A stretch of DNA of 64,000 nucleotides from Bacteroidota bacterium (GTDB lineage: Bacteria; Bacteroidota; Bacteroidia; Sphingobacteriales; Sphingobacteriaceae). Positions within the stretch are counted from its first letter, which is position 1. Each line of letters begins with the position of its first letter. Shown here piece after piece: positions 1-7,596 of the stretch. The notes beneath the pieces are model-generated. The model was not told the origin of the DNA and searched no databases. It saw only the letters and a list, made by a program, of their open reading frames with translations. Made by a program: the position numbers and the translations under genes. The stretch covers positions 1 to 64,000 of the forward strand of contig JAFDZM010000035.1 in the NCBI GenBank assembly GCA_018266915.1, written 5' to 3'.

Positions 1-1550
1 TCAGGGTCAGAGGGAGGCAAATTAGTCCTCAAACCATTGTTTTTAGTACTGACCCCTGAGGCGACTTTAGGGTCAAATCGACCAGACATTATGTGCTTTG
101 CCTCAAAAATATTACATAATTTGGGTGTTCGAAAATTTGTCCCATTGAAAACAATGCCTTGGGGAAATACGAACTCCTGTATTTTGCGCCTAATATAAAC
201 ATGGCTTTTCCGCCAGATACTTTGTGGAGCTAAAAGAAAACTGTTTACGAATTGTAATAAGCCGTCCAGGTCAACTTTATTATTACTATTTATACTCGAT
301 AGGGAAGCTAGTTCTTCCAATTCAGCTTCATGTTTTTTAATTCTTGAATTTAAAATAGCCTCACTTATATTTCCTTGAGAATGTAAGGCAATCAATGCAT
401 CAATTTGCTTGTTTAGCTCTTCTTCTCGTTTTTCCAATGCACCATTTGCTATTGCATCATTTTTTAAATGCTTATCGAAGTGTTCTTCAAGTAATCTTTT
501 AAGAACAACAAGCTGCTCTGTTTTAAAAGAACACTTAGAAAGATGTATCATAAATTTTCTTTCGAGCTCCTCCTTCCTAATCGTTGTTCCAGGTTTACTA
601 AATGAGTAATAAGGATATTTTTTCCGCTTACCCTTGGACCAATAACCAGTTAGTGGTTTACCATCACAGGTGAAAACAAAACGTCTGAGAGGGAAGTCAG
701 GATTCTCCAGAAGGTACTGCTTCGTTTTATTTTTTTTACCCTTTAAGACGTTTTGCACCTGCTCATATAATTCCTCGCTTACAATTGGTTCATATTTCCC
801 AGGATATGTCATGCCAAATTTTTTTATAACACCTTTATATAAAGGATTTTGGAGTAATCTATAAAAGTAAGAGCGCGTGACACAGCCACCATATTTGTCA
901 CATAATCCCTTTGACTGCATTATATGGCGGATCACTTCTGTTGAATAATGTCCTTTCGCAACTAATTCAAATGTTTCTTTAATAAGCGGAGCTATATCAT
1001 TTGGGACTATTGTCGATTTATTATCTACTTTCTTATTATCATATCCCAAAGGAGCCTTCCACACATATCGGCCTTCCTGCACTGCTTCCTTCATTCCCCC
1101 TACAGATCGTTCTGTTCGCACTTCATTATCAAATTGGCTTACATTAGCAATAATGTTTTCCATGAAGCGCCCGGCTGGGGTATCCTCAAAAAATTCAGTT
1201 ACTGACCTTATGACAATGTTGTTCTTTTTCAGTTTGACTTTGATGTAGCTATAGTCGGCAATATTTCGACTGATACGGTCCACTTTATAAGCAATCACAA
1301 CTTCGACTTGATTTTGTTTATTAGCACAATAGGCGAGCATATTTTGCAGTTCAGGTCGTTCAGCCGTTTTTGCGCTTTCTCCTTTCTCAATAAAAATTTG
1401 TGATAATTCATAACCCTCATTAAAAGCGTATTCACGACAAATACGCTCTTGTGAAACAAGACTGTTTCCTTCATTTACTTGTTCTTTCGTTGAGACGCGG
1501 CAATAAATTACTGCTCTTTTGGGAACGTCAGTTAGTATTTCGTTTTTCAT
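1..1550 (-). CDS. Large serine recombinase (site-specific integrase), C-terminus beyond window
   Basis: This gene catalyses integration or excision of the mobile element that carries it. It reads leftward from ATG at 1550 and stays open for 516 codons to the window edge, so the stop is not visible. The N-terminal resolvase domain (about residues 12-160) has the Y-C-R-V-S motif with candidate nucleophile Ser20 and the later R-I-S-R segment. A recombinase domain follows (about 170-280), then a long helical, coiled-coil-like stretch (about 370-430). The zinc-ribbon region near 300-350 lacks the usual paired CxxC motifs, so it is degenerate or absent. Large serine integrases usually lie next to their att site, which fits an element end just left of the window. 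Family identification is secure; the target site is inferred. Confidence 0.93.
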   Translation of the reverse strand, partial: MKNEILTDVPKRAVIYCRVSTKEQVNEGNSLVSQERICREYAFNEGYELSQIFIEKGESAKTAERPELQNMLAYCANKQNQVEVVIAYKVDRISRNIADYSYIKVKLKKNNIVIRSVTEFFEDTPAGRFMENIIANVSQFDNEVRTERSVGGMKEAVQEGRYVWKAPLGYDNKKVDNKSTIVPNDIAPLIKETFELVAKGHYSTEVIRHIMQSKGLCDKYGGCVTRSYFYRLLQNPLYKGVIKKFGMTYPGKYEPIVSEELYEQVQNVLKGKKNKTKQYLLENPDFPLRRFVFTCDGKPLTGYWSKGKRKKYPYYSFSKPGTTIRKEELERKFMIHLSKCSFKTEQLVVLKRLLEEHFDKHLKNDAIANGALEKREEELNKQIDALIALHSQGNISEAILNSRIKKHEAELEELASLSSINSNNKVDLDGLLQFVNSFLLAPQSIWRKSHVYIRRKIQEFVFPQGIVFNGTNFRTPKLCNIFEAKHIMSGRFDPKVASGVSTKNNGLRTNLPPSDP

Positions 1551-1725
1551 AAAAATAAGCCTCTACTAGAATTTCTGCTAGTTGATCTAATAATACTTCG
1601 ATAGGAGGCTCCTGGTATTCAAAACCCAAAGCGGAGCAATCACTAACGCCATTGTTGCTAGACAATAGACAGGATTGCTCCGCTTTGGGGACGTTAGGTT
1701 GTCTATTGTCTAGCGATTCCATCAT
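1528..1725 (-). CDS. Small protein upstream of and overlapping the recombinase
   Basis: This 65-codon reading frame ends 23 bp inside the recombinase start, which suggests translational coupling. The C-terminal third is a plausible amphipathic helix (P-P-I-E-V-L-L-D-Q-L-A-E-I-L-V-E-A). From memory, short proteins with a similar L-A-E-I-L-V-E-A segment accompany serine recombinases in Bacteroidota mobile elements. I cannot verify that here. Two perfect inverted repeats cover much of its coding region (separate entry), so the DNA may be constrained for structure as well as coding. Function unknown; a directionality factor or regulator is possible but speculative. Confidence 0.5.
   Translation of the reverse strand: MMESLDNRQPNVPKAEQSCLLSSNNGVSDCSALGFEYQEPPIEVLLDQLAEILVEAYFYEKRNTN
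1625..1714. repeat. Two interleaved perfect inverted repeats upstream of recombinase
   Basis: A 17-bp arm at 1625-1641 is the exact reverse complement of 1673-1689. A 15-bp arm at 1657-1671 is the exact reverse complement of 1700-1714. The arms alternate (A, C, A', C'), so the two hairpins exclude each other or form a pseudoknot in RNA. A third 6-bp pair (1643-1648 with 1692-1697) fits the same layout. The block lies inside the 65-codon frame, 75-165 bp upstream of the recombinase start. It could be an att-like recombinase site, an attenuator, or a protein-binding site. Confidence 0.8.
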
Positions 1726-1783
1726 AGCATAATCTTTAAGCTTGTATAGGGTAAGTATGGCAGTAAGGAAGAAATAAAAAAGA

Positions 1784-1818
1784 CAGGATAATTTATCCTG
1801 GACAACTATTTATCCTGG
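1784..1818. promoter_or_regulatory. Repeated TATCCTGG half-sites upstream of the ATPase gene
   Basis: CAGGATA at 1784-1790 faces TATCCTG at 1794-1800 across a 3-bp centre. A further TATCCTGG copy lies at 1811-1818. Three copies of one half-site within 35 bp, between divergent genes and about 40 bp before the ATG at 1860, look like an operator. The binding protein is unknown. Confidence 0.4.
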
Positions 1819-1859
1819 CTACCATGTATGATAGTTCTTTCATATGATGGATAGACATT

Positions 1860-3068
1860 ATGGAAAATGACTATGACCATTCAAAACCTTTCACCCCCAT
1901 TGGCTATACAAACTGGAGAAATCAACACAAGTTTTTTGGTATCAAATTACAAGATCGCTTTTCGCATATTTATGCTGTCGGAAAGACTGGTACAGGGAAA
2001 ACCACATTACTATTGAATATGGCTGTAGACGATGCTTATAAAGGCTACGGTGTATGTTTGATTGAGCCACACGGTGATGCCTGTCTTAAATTGTTGCAAA
2101 ACATACCCGAGCACAGAAAAAAGGATGTAATATATTTTGATGCAACAAACCTCATACATCCTACAGGGTTTAACCCATTGAATAGTGTGCCAATAGAACA
2201 AAGGCATTTGGTTGCTTCCGAAATAGTTTTGGCTTTCAAAAAAATATGGGCAGATAATTGGGGCCCGCGATTAGAGTATATCTTGAATTATTGTATTCTC
2301 ACACTTTTAGAATACCCGACATCGACACTGTTAGACATAAAGCCCTTATTGCTTGATAAAATATTTCGCAACATGGTGCTTCAGTTTATTGACAACGATT
2401 CAATTCTTTCTTTTTGGCATAATGAATTTGAAGGGTATACAAATACGTTTAGAAATGAAGCCATTATGCCTATATTAAATAAAGTTGGTGTATTTAATGC
2501 CAATGCCATTCTTAAAGGCATTATTGGGCAACAAAAAGGCATTTCAATTGAAGAAGCTTTGAACTCCGAGAAAATTCTGATCTGTAACCTTAGTAAGGGA
2601 GTTATCGGCGAAGAAGTTTCCCGAATATTGGGAAGTCTCATAGTAACCACTATTCAAACCACCTGCATGAGAAGAGCTAATCAATCAGAACAGCAGCGAA
2701 AGCCGTACATGGTGTTTATTGATGAATGCCACTCTTTTATTACAAATTCATTTGCTACCATGCTTTCAGAAATTCGAAAGTTCAAAGTTGGGCTATTTCT
2801 ATCTCATCAATATCTAGAACAAATGCCCAGTGATGTTTCCAGTGCCATAATCGGGAATATTGGAACAATTGTTAGTTTTCGGTTAGGGGTAACTGATGCC
2901 AAAATCATGGCGGAACAATTTTATCCCATAATATCAAGTGACGATTTTATCAATTTACCTCAGTTTAACATTTATTTGAAATTGTTGATTGATGGAACTT
3001 CATCTAAGGCTTTCAGCGCAGTTTTAAATCCCCATTTCCTAAATCGCCCGAATAACCACAGCCGATAA
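1860..3068 (+). CDS. TraG/VirD4- or HerA-like ATPase, short form, possibly frameshifted at the C-terminus
   Basis: This is a P-loop ATPase of the conjugative coupling-protein / HerA-FtsK class, expected to move DNA or protein as a ring. Walker A is G-K-T-G-T-G-K-T-T at residues 41-49 and Walker B is V-F-I-D-E at about 284-288. The core is clearly related to the 969-residue ATPase at 15,498, but this protein lacks that one's roughly 350-residue N-terminal domain and its C-terminal extension. The frame ends at 3068. A second frame, open from about 3043 to a TAA at 3172-3174, encodes a charged helical tail (K-R-K-I-K-E-E-L-E-G), so a one-base shift near 3040 may have shortened the protein. No relaxase or mating-pair gene is seen nearby. 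The role could be transfer or defence. Confidence 0.85.
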   Translation: MENDYDHSKPFTPIGYTNWRNQHKFFGIKLQDRFSHIYAVGKTGTGKTTLLLNMAVDDAYKGYGVCLIEPHGDACLKLLQNIPEHRKKDVIYFDATNLIHPTGFNPLNSVPIEQRHLVASEIVLAFKKIWADNWGPRLEYILNYCILTLLEYPTSTLLDIKPLLLDKIFRNMVLQFIDNDSILSFWHNEFEGYTNTFRNEAIMPILNKVGVFNANAILKGIIGQQKGISIEEALNSEKILICNLSKGVIGEEVSRILGSLIVTTIQTTCMRRANQSEQQRKPYMVFIDECHSFITNSFATMLSEIRKFKVGLFLSHQYLEQMPSDVSSAIIGNIGTIVSFRLGVTDAKIMAEQFYPIISSDDFINLPQFNIYLKLLIDGTSSKAFSAVLNPHFLNRPNNHSR

Positions 3069-3207
3069 AAGGAAAATTAAGGAAGAATTAGAAGGTAACA
3101 CAAAAAACTCGGATAATGAAGAGAAAATAAAAGAAGCTATAAATTACTTAAAAATTTATAAAGAGTGTCCTTAAATAATCAGATCGAGCAAAGAGGTAAA
3201 ACTTCGA

Positions 3208-3762
3208 TCAATAGCTACTAATATTTAAATCTGCAAATCGATAAGTCATTGCTGGGATACTAACATCAAACAATTTTGCAAATTCTTCAATAACTTCTGT
3301 TTCGCTGAGTTCTTTATACTTAGATTTTTTTATTTCTGAAAATATAAATTGCTTAGGCATTAGAATGAATGCAGCAAATGCATTGGCTTCGCGTTCCTGC
3401 CTGATTTCTTTTGGTGAATAATCTTTTTCGCTGCGGAACTTAATTATGAAATCTTTGTCTACGAACATTTCTTTGCCGCTGTTGTCAGAAACATGGTAGA
3501 TCAGATGCCCAAGCTCGTGGGCTATCGTGAATCTTTGACGAACCCGATGATTTGATGAATTGTAGCCAATTGTACCCTTGTAATTATCATAAACCAAAAT
3601 ACCTGACACCTCTTCACCGAGTTCATAAGGTAGAACGCGTGCGCCCCAATTTACAGCAATATTCTTTATCGGCACAGGTGGCTCAAAAACATTGGCTTCT
3701 TGTAAAAGTGTATTGACTTTATCAGAAAGCTCCATGTAGAAATTCCGATTAGGAAATGCCAT
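3208..3762 (-). CDS. ImmA/IrrE-family metallopeptidase
   Basis: A zinc metallopeptidase of the ImmA/IrrE type; members cleave a partner XRE repressor and so switch on mobile-element or stress genes. The zinc motif H-E-L-G-H is at residues 82-86, preceded by R-F-T-I-A. The E-R-E-A-N-A-F-A-A segment (around 134-142) supplies the usual third-ligand glutamate. The gene lies 2 bp downstream of the XRE regulator gene on the same strand, the standard pairing. Length (184 residues) is normal. The pair diverges from the DUF1508/E2-E1 operon and probably controls it. Confidence 0.9.
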   Translation of the reverse strand: MAFPNRNFYMELSDKVNTLLQEANVFEPPVPIKNIAVNWGARVLPYELGEEVSGILVYDNYKGTIGYNSSNHRVRQRFTIAHELGHLIYHVSDNSGKEMFVDKDFIIKFRSEKDYSPKEIRQEREANAFAAFILMPKQFIFSEIKKSKYKELSETEVIEEFAKLFDVSIPAMTYRFADLNISSY

Positions 3763-3764
3763 AA

Positions 3765-4130
3765 TTATTTCTTGTTTTCTGTATATTTTATAAACCGTCG
3801 TAGAATTTCGCTAACGTTCTCGTTATCTTCAACAACCCGATTGATAGCCTTCGATAGCTTATTCTCAGCAGATTTGTTTAATAAAATATTAGTGTAACCA
3901 TCAATATCAGGCAAAAACTCTTTTATGTCCATTTCGAAAAAGCTACTAAGCTCAAGTAATGTATGAAGATGAATTTTCTGCTGTCCAGCTTCAATATTTA
4001 CATACGATGTTCTTGTAAGTCCTAATCGATTGGCAACATATTCTTGCTTATGTCCTAATTTTTTCCGGGCGTTTTTGATTAAAAAACCAACCCGACCATA
4101 GAATTCAACTTGCTTTTCTTTCTCTATCAC
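3765..4130 (-). CDS. XRE-family transcriptional regulator
   Basis: A 121-residue protein with a helix-turn-helix at about residues 14-70 (L-G-H-K-Q-E-Y-V-A-N-R-L-G-L-T-R-T-S-Y-V-N-I-E-A-G) and a C-terminal helical region, likely for dimerisation or protease recognition. It is cotranscribed with the ImmA/IrrE gene and starts about 50 bp from a 33-bp palindromic site (4183-4215). By analogy with ImmR/ImmA it should repress itself and the divergent operon until cleaved. Fold certain; regulon inferred. Confidence 0.9.
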   Translation of the reverse strand: MIEKEKQVEFYGRVGFLIKNARKKLGHKQEYVANRLGLTRTSYVNIEAGQQKIHLHTLLELSSFFEMDIKEFLPDIDGYTNILLNKSAENKLSKAINRVVEDNENVSEILRRFIKYTENKK

Positions 4131-4182
4131 AATTTACCTCAAATCTAATTTAATACAAATATCAGAGAAAAAAAGTTGTTAC

Positions 4183-4215
4183 AATAAAAATGTCAGTTTA
4201 TACGACATTTTTATT
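4183..4215. promoter_or_regulatory. Palindromic operator between regulator and ubiquitin-like operon
   Basis: A perfect 12-bp inverted repeat (arms 4183-4194 and 4204-4215) has a 9-bp centre. Just downstream, TCGTAAATA is repeated directly at about 4214-4222 and 4226-4234. The site lies between the divergent XRE gene (start 4130) and the DUF1508 gene (start 4294 or 4336), where a shared repressor site would be expected. Confidence 0.6.
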
Positions 4216-4335
4216 CGTAAATAAAGTCGTAAATATTTGCAAGCGATTTAACAATCACTAACTTTGGGCTAACATCATGTTTGGCTTATTAGCATGGTGG
4301 ACAGTTTAATAATTAATTTAACTAATATTTTCAAA

Positions 4336-4767
4336 ATGAAAGGTTTTCAATTTTATCAAGACCACAAAAACGAATGGCGTTGGAGATTAAAAAATGCCAG
4401 TGATGTAATCGTGGCTGACTCAGCCGAGGGGTATTACAACAAAAGCGATTGCGAAAAAGGCGCTGCATTATTTACAACATTAGGCCCAGATGCTCCTGTT
4501 GTGAAAAGAACAGTTGCGGTAGCGAATGGCGAAGGGCCAGAATGGAAGTATTTCGAAGATGTAGCGCAAAAATGGCGGTGGCATTTTCAGGCGGCTAATA
4601 ATAGAATTATTGCAGCCAGTCCTAAAGGCTATGAGGATGAGTCTGCTGTTAAAGCTATGATTTCAGAAGTTAAGGCTTTGCTGAAAGAAATTGGCAAAGA
4701 GAAAAGTGGAAGTGGTTATGCTTCTCCAGTGACGGGCGGCGCAGCATCTGGAGGACGTTTTGCATAA
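4336..4767 (+). CDS. Tandem DUF1508 (YegP-like) protein, candidate modifier of the E2-E1 system
   Basis: Two copies of the short DUF1508 domain are visible (about residues 1-50 and 65-120), each with the W-R-W motif (E-W-R-W-R-L and K-W-R-W-H-F) and a later G-Y. I chose the ATG at 4336 because the domain begins there (M-K-G-F-Q-F-Y); an ATG at 4294 would add 14 residues. After the second domain comes a flexible Gly/Ser/Ala-rich tail ending G-G-A-A-S-G-G-R-F-A. The next gene begins 4 bp after the stop (or 8 bp before its end if TTG is used) and encodes a fused E2-E1 enzyme, followed by a JAMM protease. Together these suggest that the tail is trimmed to Gly-Gly and activated, as a ubiquitin-like modifier would be. 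DUF1508 has no established biochemical role, and the modifier role is inference. Confidence 0.8.
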   Translation: MKGFQFYQDHKNEWRWRLKNASDVIVADSAEGYYNKSDCEKGAALFTTLGPDAPVVKRTVAVANGEGPEWKYFEDVAQKWRWHFQAANNRIIAASPKGYEDESAVKAMISEVKALLKEIGKEKSGSGYASPVTGGAASGGRFA

Positions 4768-4771
4768 TCGT

Positions 4772-6574
4772 ATGGTAGGTGAATTTGATAAACTGGCACT
4801 TGATCAATCTAAAATTGAGCTTTCCAGAATAGAAGGTGTAGCAGTTAAGGGTGATTGGGTGCCAGTAAATCATGGCGATTCTGTATTCATGTTACCAATT
4901 CAATTGGAATTGCTTAGAGCTATTCCAGCCAATGATATTCCGAAATATTCAACCTGGAGTATTATAGTTGACTTTGATGAAGATAAGTGGGGTAAAGTGC
5001 AGATACATCCTTCCTTAGATGATAATGCGATAACAAAAACATATGCTCATCAACAGTATAATGGTGGTAGTCACGAATCTTTGCCGGTTCGGAATGGACA
5101 TATTTGTACTATGTCATCTATACATGGCTTGTCAATTACCAAGAACGCTGTAACAACAGAACCCAAATATAGTATTGAAAGAATTATCTGGCATGTAGAA
5201 AGAGCGTTAGAATGGCTAAAAGCAGCAGCAACAAATTCTTTATCAAACGGTGGGGATAGTTTTGAACTACCTGATTTCAATATCCCCAAAGCCACACAAC
5301 CACTTTTTTTGGCTTATAACGAAAGCTCTGATAGTTACGACGTATGGAAAACACTAACAGGTAAGGCTGGAATTGCATCGGTTAGCATGCTTAACAGTAC
5401 AATAATTATACGCAAATATTTAAGCAAAAATGGTTCACAAACTTACTATGAGCCGCAATGGGGTAATTATATAACAAATTTGAGAGAGCGAAGTGCAATA
5501 TGGGTTTGCTTTGATCAAATACCAGTTTTAAACCACTGGCAGATACCTTCCACATCAAAAGAATTAATAATTGCAGCTAATGCGCAAAAAATAGACTTGG
5601 TCTCAATAATTAAGGGCGTTTTGGAAAACTTAGACGATAATTCGGAATGCTTCGTGTTGGTTGGCATGCCGGTATCAAAGAAAGTAGGTGATAAATCATT
5701 CAGGCTCCATTGGCAGGCTTTTAGTTTGCCAGCAGCTAACCAAGTCAGATCGCCCAAAATGAGGGCTCAGTTGATTGTAAACCACCTACAAGCCAAATTA
5801 CCTACACCCATCAAGTGGTTTGTTGTTAGTGAAAACTGGCATCCAGATGATTTGCAAAATAGAGGTAGTCTGAATAAAACGTTACGAGAATCAGATGTAT
5901 TACTTATAGGATGCGGGGCACTTGGATCTGCAATTGGTGAGTTATTGGTTAGGATGGGTGTCAAAAAGCTGATGGTCATTGATAAGGAGCTTTTCGACCC
6001 TGGTAATTTAGTTAGGCATAAATTGACTTTAAATAGCATCAACAAATCGAAAGCGATAGAATTAGCGAAGTACTTAAATACATTAAGTCCAGTCACTGTA
6101 GTCGAAGGTTTATCAGTGACTATTCCGTGCAAAGACAAGGCTTTTTTAGAGCAAATTAAACGCACTTCATTAATAATCGACTGTTCAGCAGATGATGGAT
6201 TGATGTCCGAGCTACCATTTGAAGGGCTACATCAAAATGCCAAAATAATAAGCTGCTCAATGGGCTTACATGCAAACCGTCTTTTCTTTTATGCAGATGT
6301 TGCCAATTCATTTGATGAAAGCAATTTTAATTCTTGGTTTCAGCCCTTTAGAGAACAAGAGCATAAAATAGCAGAGAATGAGGAATTGCCTCGCGGTGCG
6401 GGGTGTTGGAATCCGATAACGCCAGCAAAGCTAAACAGAATATCCGGACTCGCAGGTGTTGCCATCGAGTTCATTGAGCAGGTTGTTGCTGAAGATATAA
6501 TTAGCCCTGTAGCTATTTGCCATGAATGGCAAGTTCCTCAACTCAATTTATCAACAAAAATAAAGGCTGCATAA
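4772..6574 (+). CDS. Fused E2-E1 ubiquitin-activating/conjugating-like enzyme (Cap2-like)
   Basis: An N-terminal E2-like domain is joined to a C-terminal ThiF/E1 adenylation domain, the architecture of CBASS Cap2. Numbered from ATG 4772, the E2 cysteine candidate is Cys112 in N-G-H-I-C. The nucleotide-binding glycines are G-C-G-A-L-G-S at 380-386, followed by the V-I-D-K-E-L-F-D-P-G-N-L-V-R-H segment with the usual Asp, Asn and Arg. The E1 catalytic cysteine candidate is Cys545 in G-A-G-C-W-N-P. All expected catalytic positions are present, so the enzyme looks active. Length (about 600) matches Cap2. A TTG at 4760, 5 bp after a GGAGG, is an alternative start. The stop overlaps the next start (TAATG). 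No CD-NTase gene is present, so the natural modifier is probably the DUF1508 protein. Confidence 0.9.
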   Translation: MVGEFDKLALDQSKIELSRIEGVAVKGDWVPVNHGDSVFMLPIQLELLRAIPANDIPKYSTWSIIVDFDEDKWGKVQIHPSLDDNAITKTYAHQQYNGGSHESLPVRNGHICTMSSIHGLSITKNAVTTEPKYSIERIIWHVERALEWLKAAATNSLSNGGDSFELPDFNIPKATQPLFLAYNESSDSYDVWKTLTGKAGIASVSMLNSTIIIRKYLSKNGSQTYYEPQWGNYITNLRERSAIWVCFDQIPVLNHWQIPSTSKELIIAANAQKIDLVSIIKGVLENLDDNSECFVLVGMPVSKKVGDKSFRLHWQAFSLPAANQVRSPKMRAQLIVNHLQAKLPTPIKWFVVSENWHPDDLQNRGSLNKTLRESDVLLIGCGALGSAIGELLVRMGVKKLMVIDKELFDPGNLVRHKLTLNSINKSKAIELAKYLNTLSPVTVVEGLSVTIPCKDKAFLEQIKRTSLIIDCSADDGLMSELPFEGLHQNAKIISCSMGLHANRLFFYADVANSFDESNFNSWFQPFREQEHKIAENEELPRGAGCWNPITPAKLNRISGLAGVAIEFIEQVVAEDIISPVAICHEWQVPQLNLSTKIKAA

Positions 6575-7059
6575 TGGTATTTAGTTCGTCAGATGGATTG
6601 ATATGCGTAAATATTCTACCGGATGCCATAAGTGAGATTAAAAAGGAAATACTGGTACATTATCCAAATGAAACAGGTGGTGTATTGATAGGGAAATATG
6701 ATGAGAATCTGCGATTAGCAACAATTTATTTAGCCACTGAATCACCAAAAGATTCTGAGTATGGTGCTACTGCTTTTAAGAGAGGAGTAAATGACATAGT
6801 AAATAATATAACATTGGCGCAAAAGAAGTTATCAACTGAATTGCATTATGTAGGAGAATGGCATAGCCATCCGAATAATAGCCCTGCTGCAAGCCCAACC
6901 GATTTGAAACAAATGCAAATTTTTGCCAAAACAAATCAACTTGGCATAAGCGTTCCGTTACTTCTTATTGTAGGTGGCAAGCCACCTTTAGGGCTGGACT
7001 GGCAATTTAGCTTACACCGTTATAAGAAAAAACCGTCCCTACTATTGCCATTGAAATAA
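6574..7059 (+). CDS. JAMM/MPN-family isopeptidase (Cap3-like)
   Basis: A zinc isopeptidase of the JAB/JAMM class that processes or removes ubiquitin-like conjugates. Numbered from ATG 6574, the full motif is present: Glu33 in N-E-T-G-G, then His97-x-His99-x7-Ser107-x2-Asp110 (H-S-H-P to S-P-T-D). The start at 6574 overlaps the E2-E1 stop by one base (TAATG), a sign of translational coupling; an upstream in-frame ATG at 6526 would run inside the previous gene and is less likely. At 161 residues it is a stand-alone domain, like CBASS Cap3. It probably trims the DUF1508 tail or reverses conjugation. Confidence 0.92.
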   Translation: MVFSSSDGLICVNILPDAISEIKKEILVHYPNETGGVLIGKYDENLRLATIYLATESPKDSEYGATAFKRGVNDIVNNITLAQKKLSTELHYVGEWHSHPNNSPAASPTDLKQMQIFAKTNQLGISVPLLLIVGGKPPLGLDWQFSLHRYKKKPSLLLPLK

Positions 7060-7123
7060 TCAGATGGTCGACGTTCTTTTGTGGAAAGGGAGAAATGATA
7101 AAAATGCTAAATGAATAAACAAT

Positions 7124-7537
7124 ATGATAAAACTTTCATCACAATTTAATTTAACTCCAGGAGATAGATTAATACATCCCATAGCTGGTTACTTTGGTGC
7201 CAAACATCATGGAATTTTTCTCAGTGAAGATCGGTTTGGCAACGAATTAGTATCAGAGAATCACAAGCAAAAAGGTGTACAAGTAGTGACAGCCGATTCA
7301 TACATTGCGGAATACGGCCAGATTGAGCGCATAGTACCATTTAATGGCACAGAGGCCGAACGTTATAATGCTATAAAACGTGCTCTTTCGGACGCGGGGA
7401 AACCATACGATTTAATTGCCAACAATTGTGAGCACCACGCTAACCATGTTCAAAATGGGGTTTCTGAAAGTAAGCAAGTTCAGAATGTTTTTTTAGGGCT
7501 GTTAGGCTTCATCGTTATTGCTGCGTTGGTGGAATAA
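7124..7537 (+). CDS. LRAT-like papain-fold (NlpC/P60 superfamily) protein with C-terminal TM
   Basis: The permuted papain fold of lecithin:retinol acyltransferase-type proteins is recognised from the H-H-G-I-F histidine motif (about residues 28-32) and the N-C-E-H motif with nucleophile Cys102. A hydrophobic segment near 122-136 should anchor the C-terminus in the membrane. Known relatives act as acyltransferases, phospholipases or peptidases on lipids or proteins. The gene lies 64 bp after the JAMM gene on the same strand, so it is probably the last core gene or effector of the operon. Membrane targeting plus a hydrolase-like active site fits an effector, which is inference. Confidence 0.8.
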   Translation: MIKLSSQFNLTPGDRLIHPIAGYFGAKHHGIFLSEDRFGNELVSENHKQKGVQVVTADSYIAEYGQIERIVPFNGTEAERYNAIKRALSDAGKPYDLIANNCEHHANHVQNGVSESKQVQNVFLGLLGFIVIAALVE

Positions 7538-7596
7538 TTGCCTAATACTTTATACAGAGAGTTCATCATTGAGCACATATCAACACAAAAAATGCA

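Noticed and set aside
4336..7059. Calling the operon a CBASS system
   Set aside because: No CD-NTase gene or recognised cyclic-nucleotide effector is present; only the Cap2/Cap3-like parts are shared.
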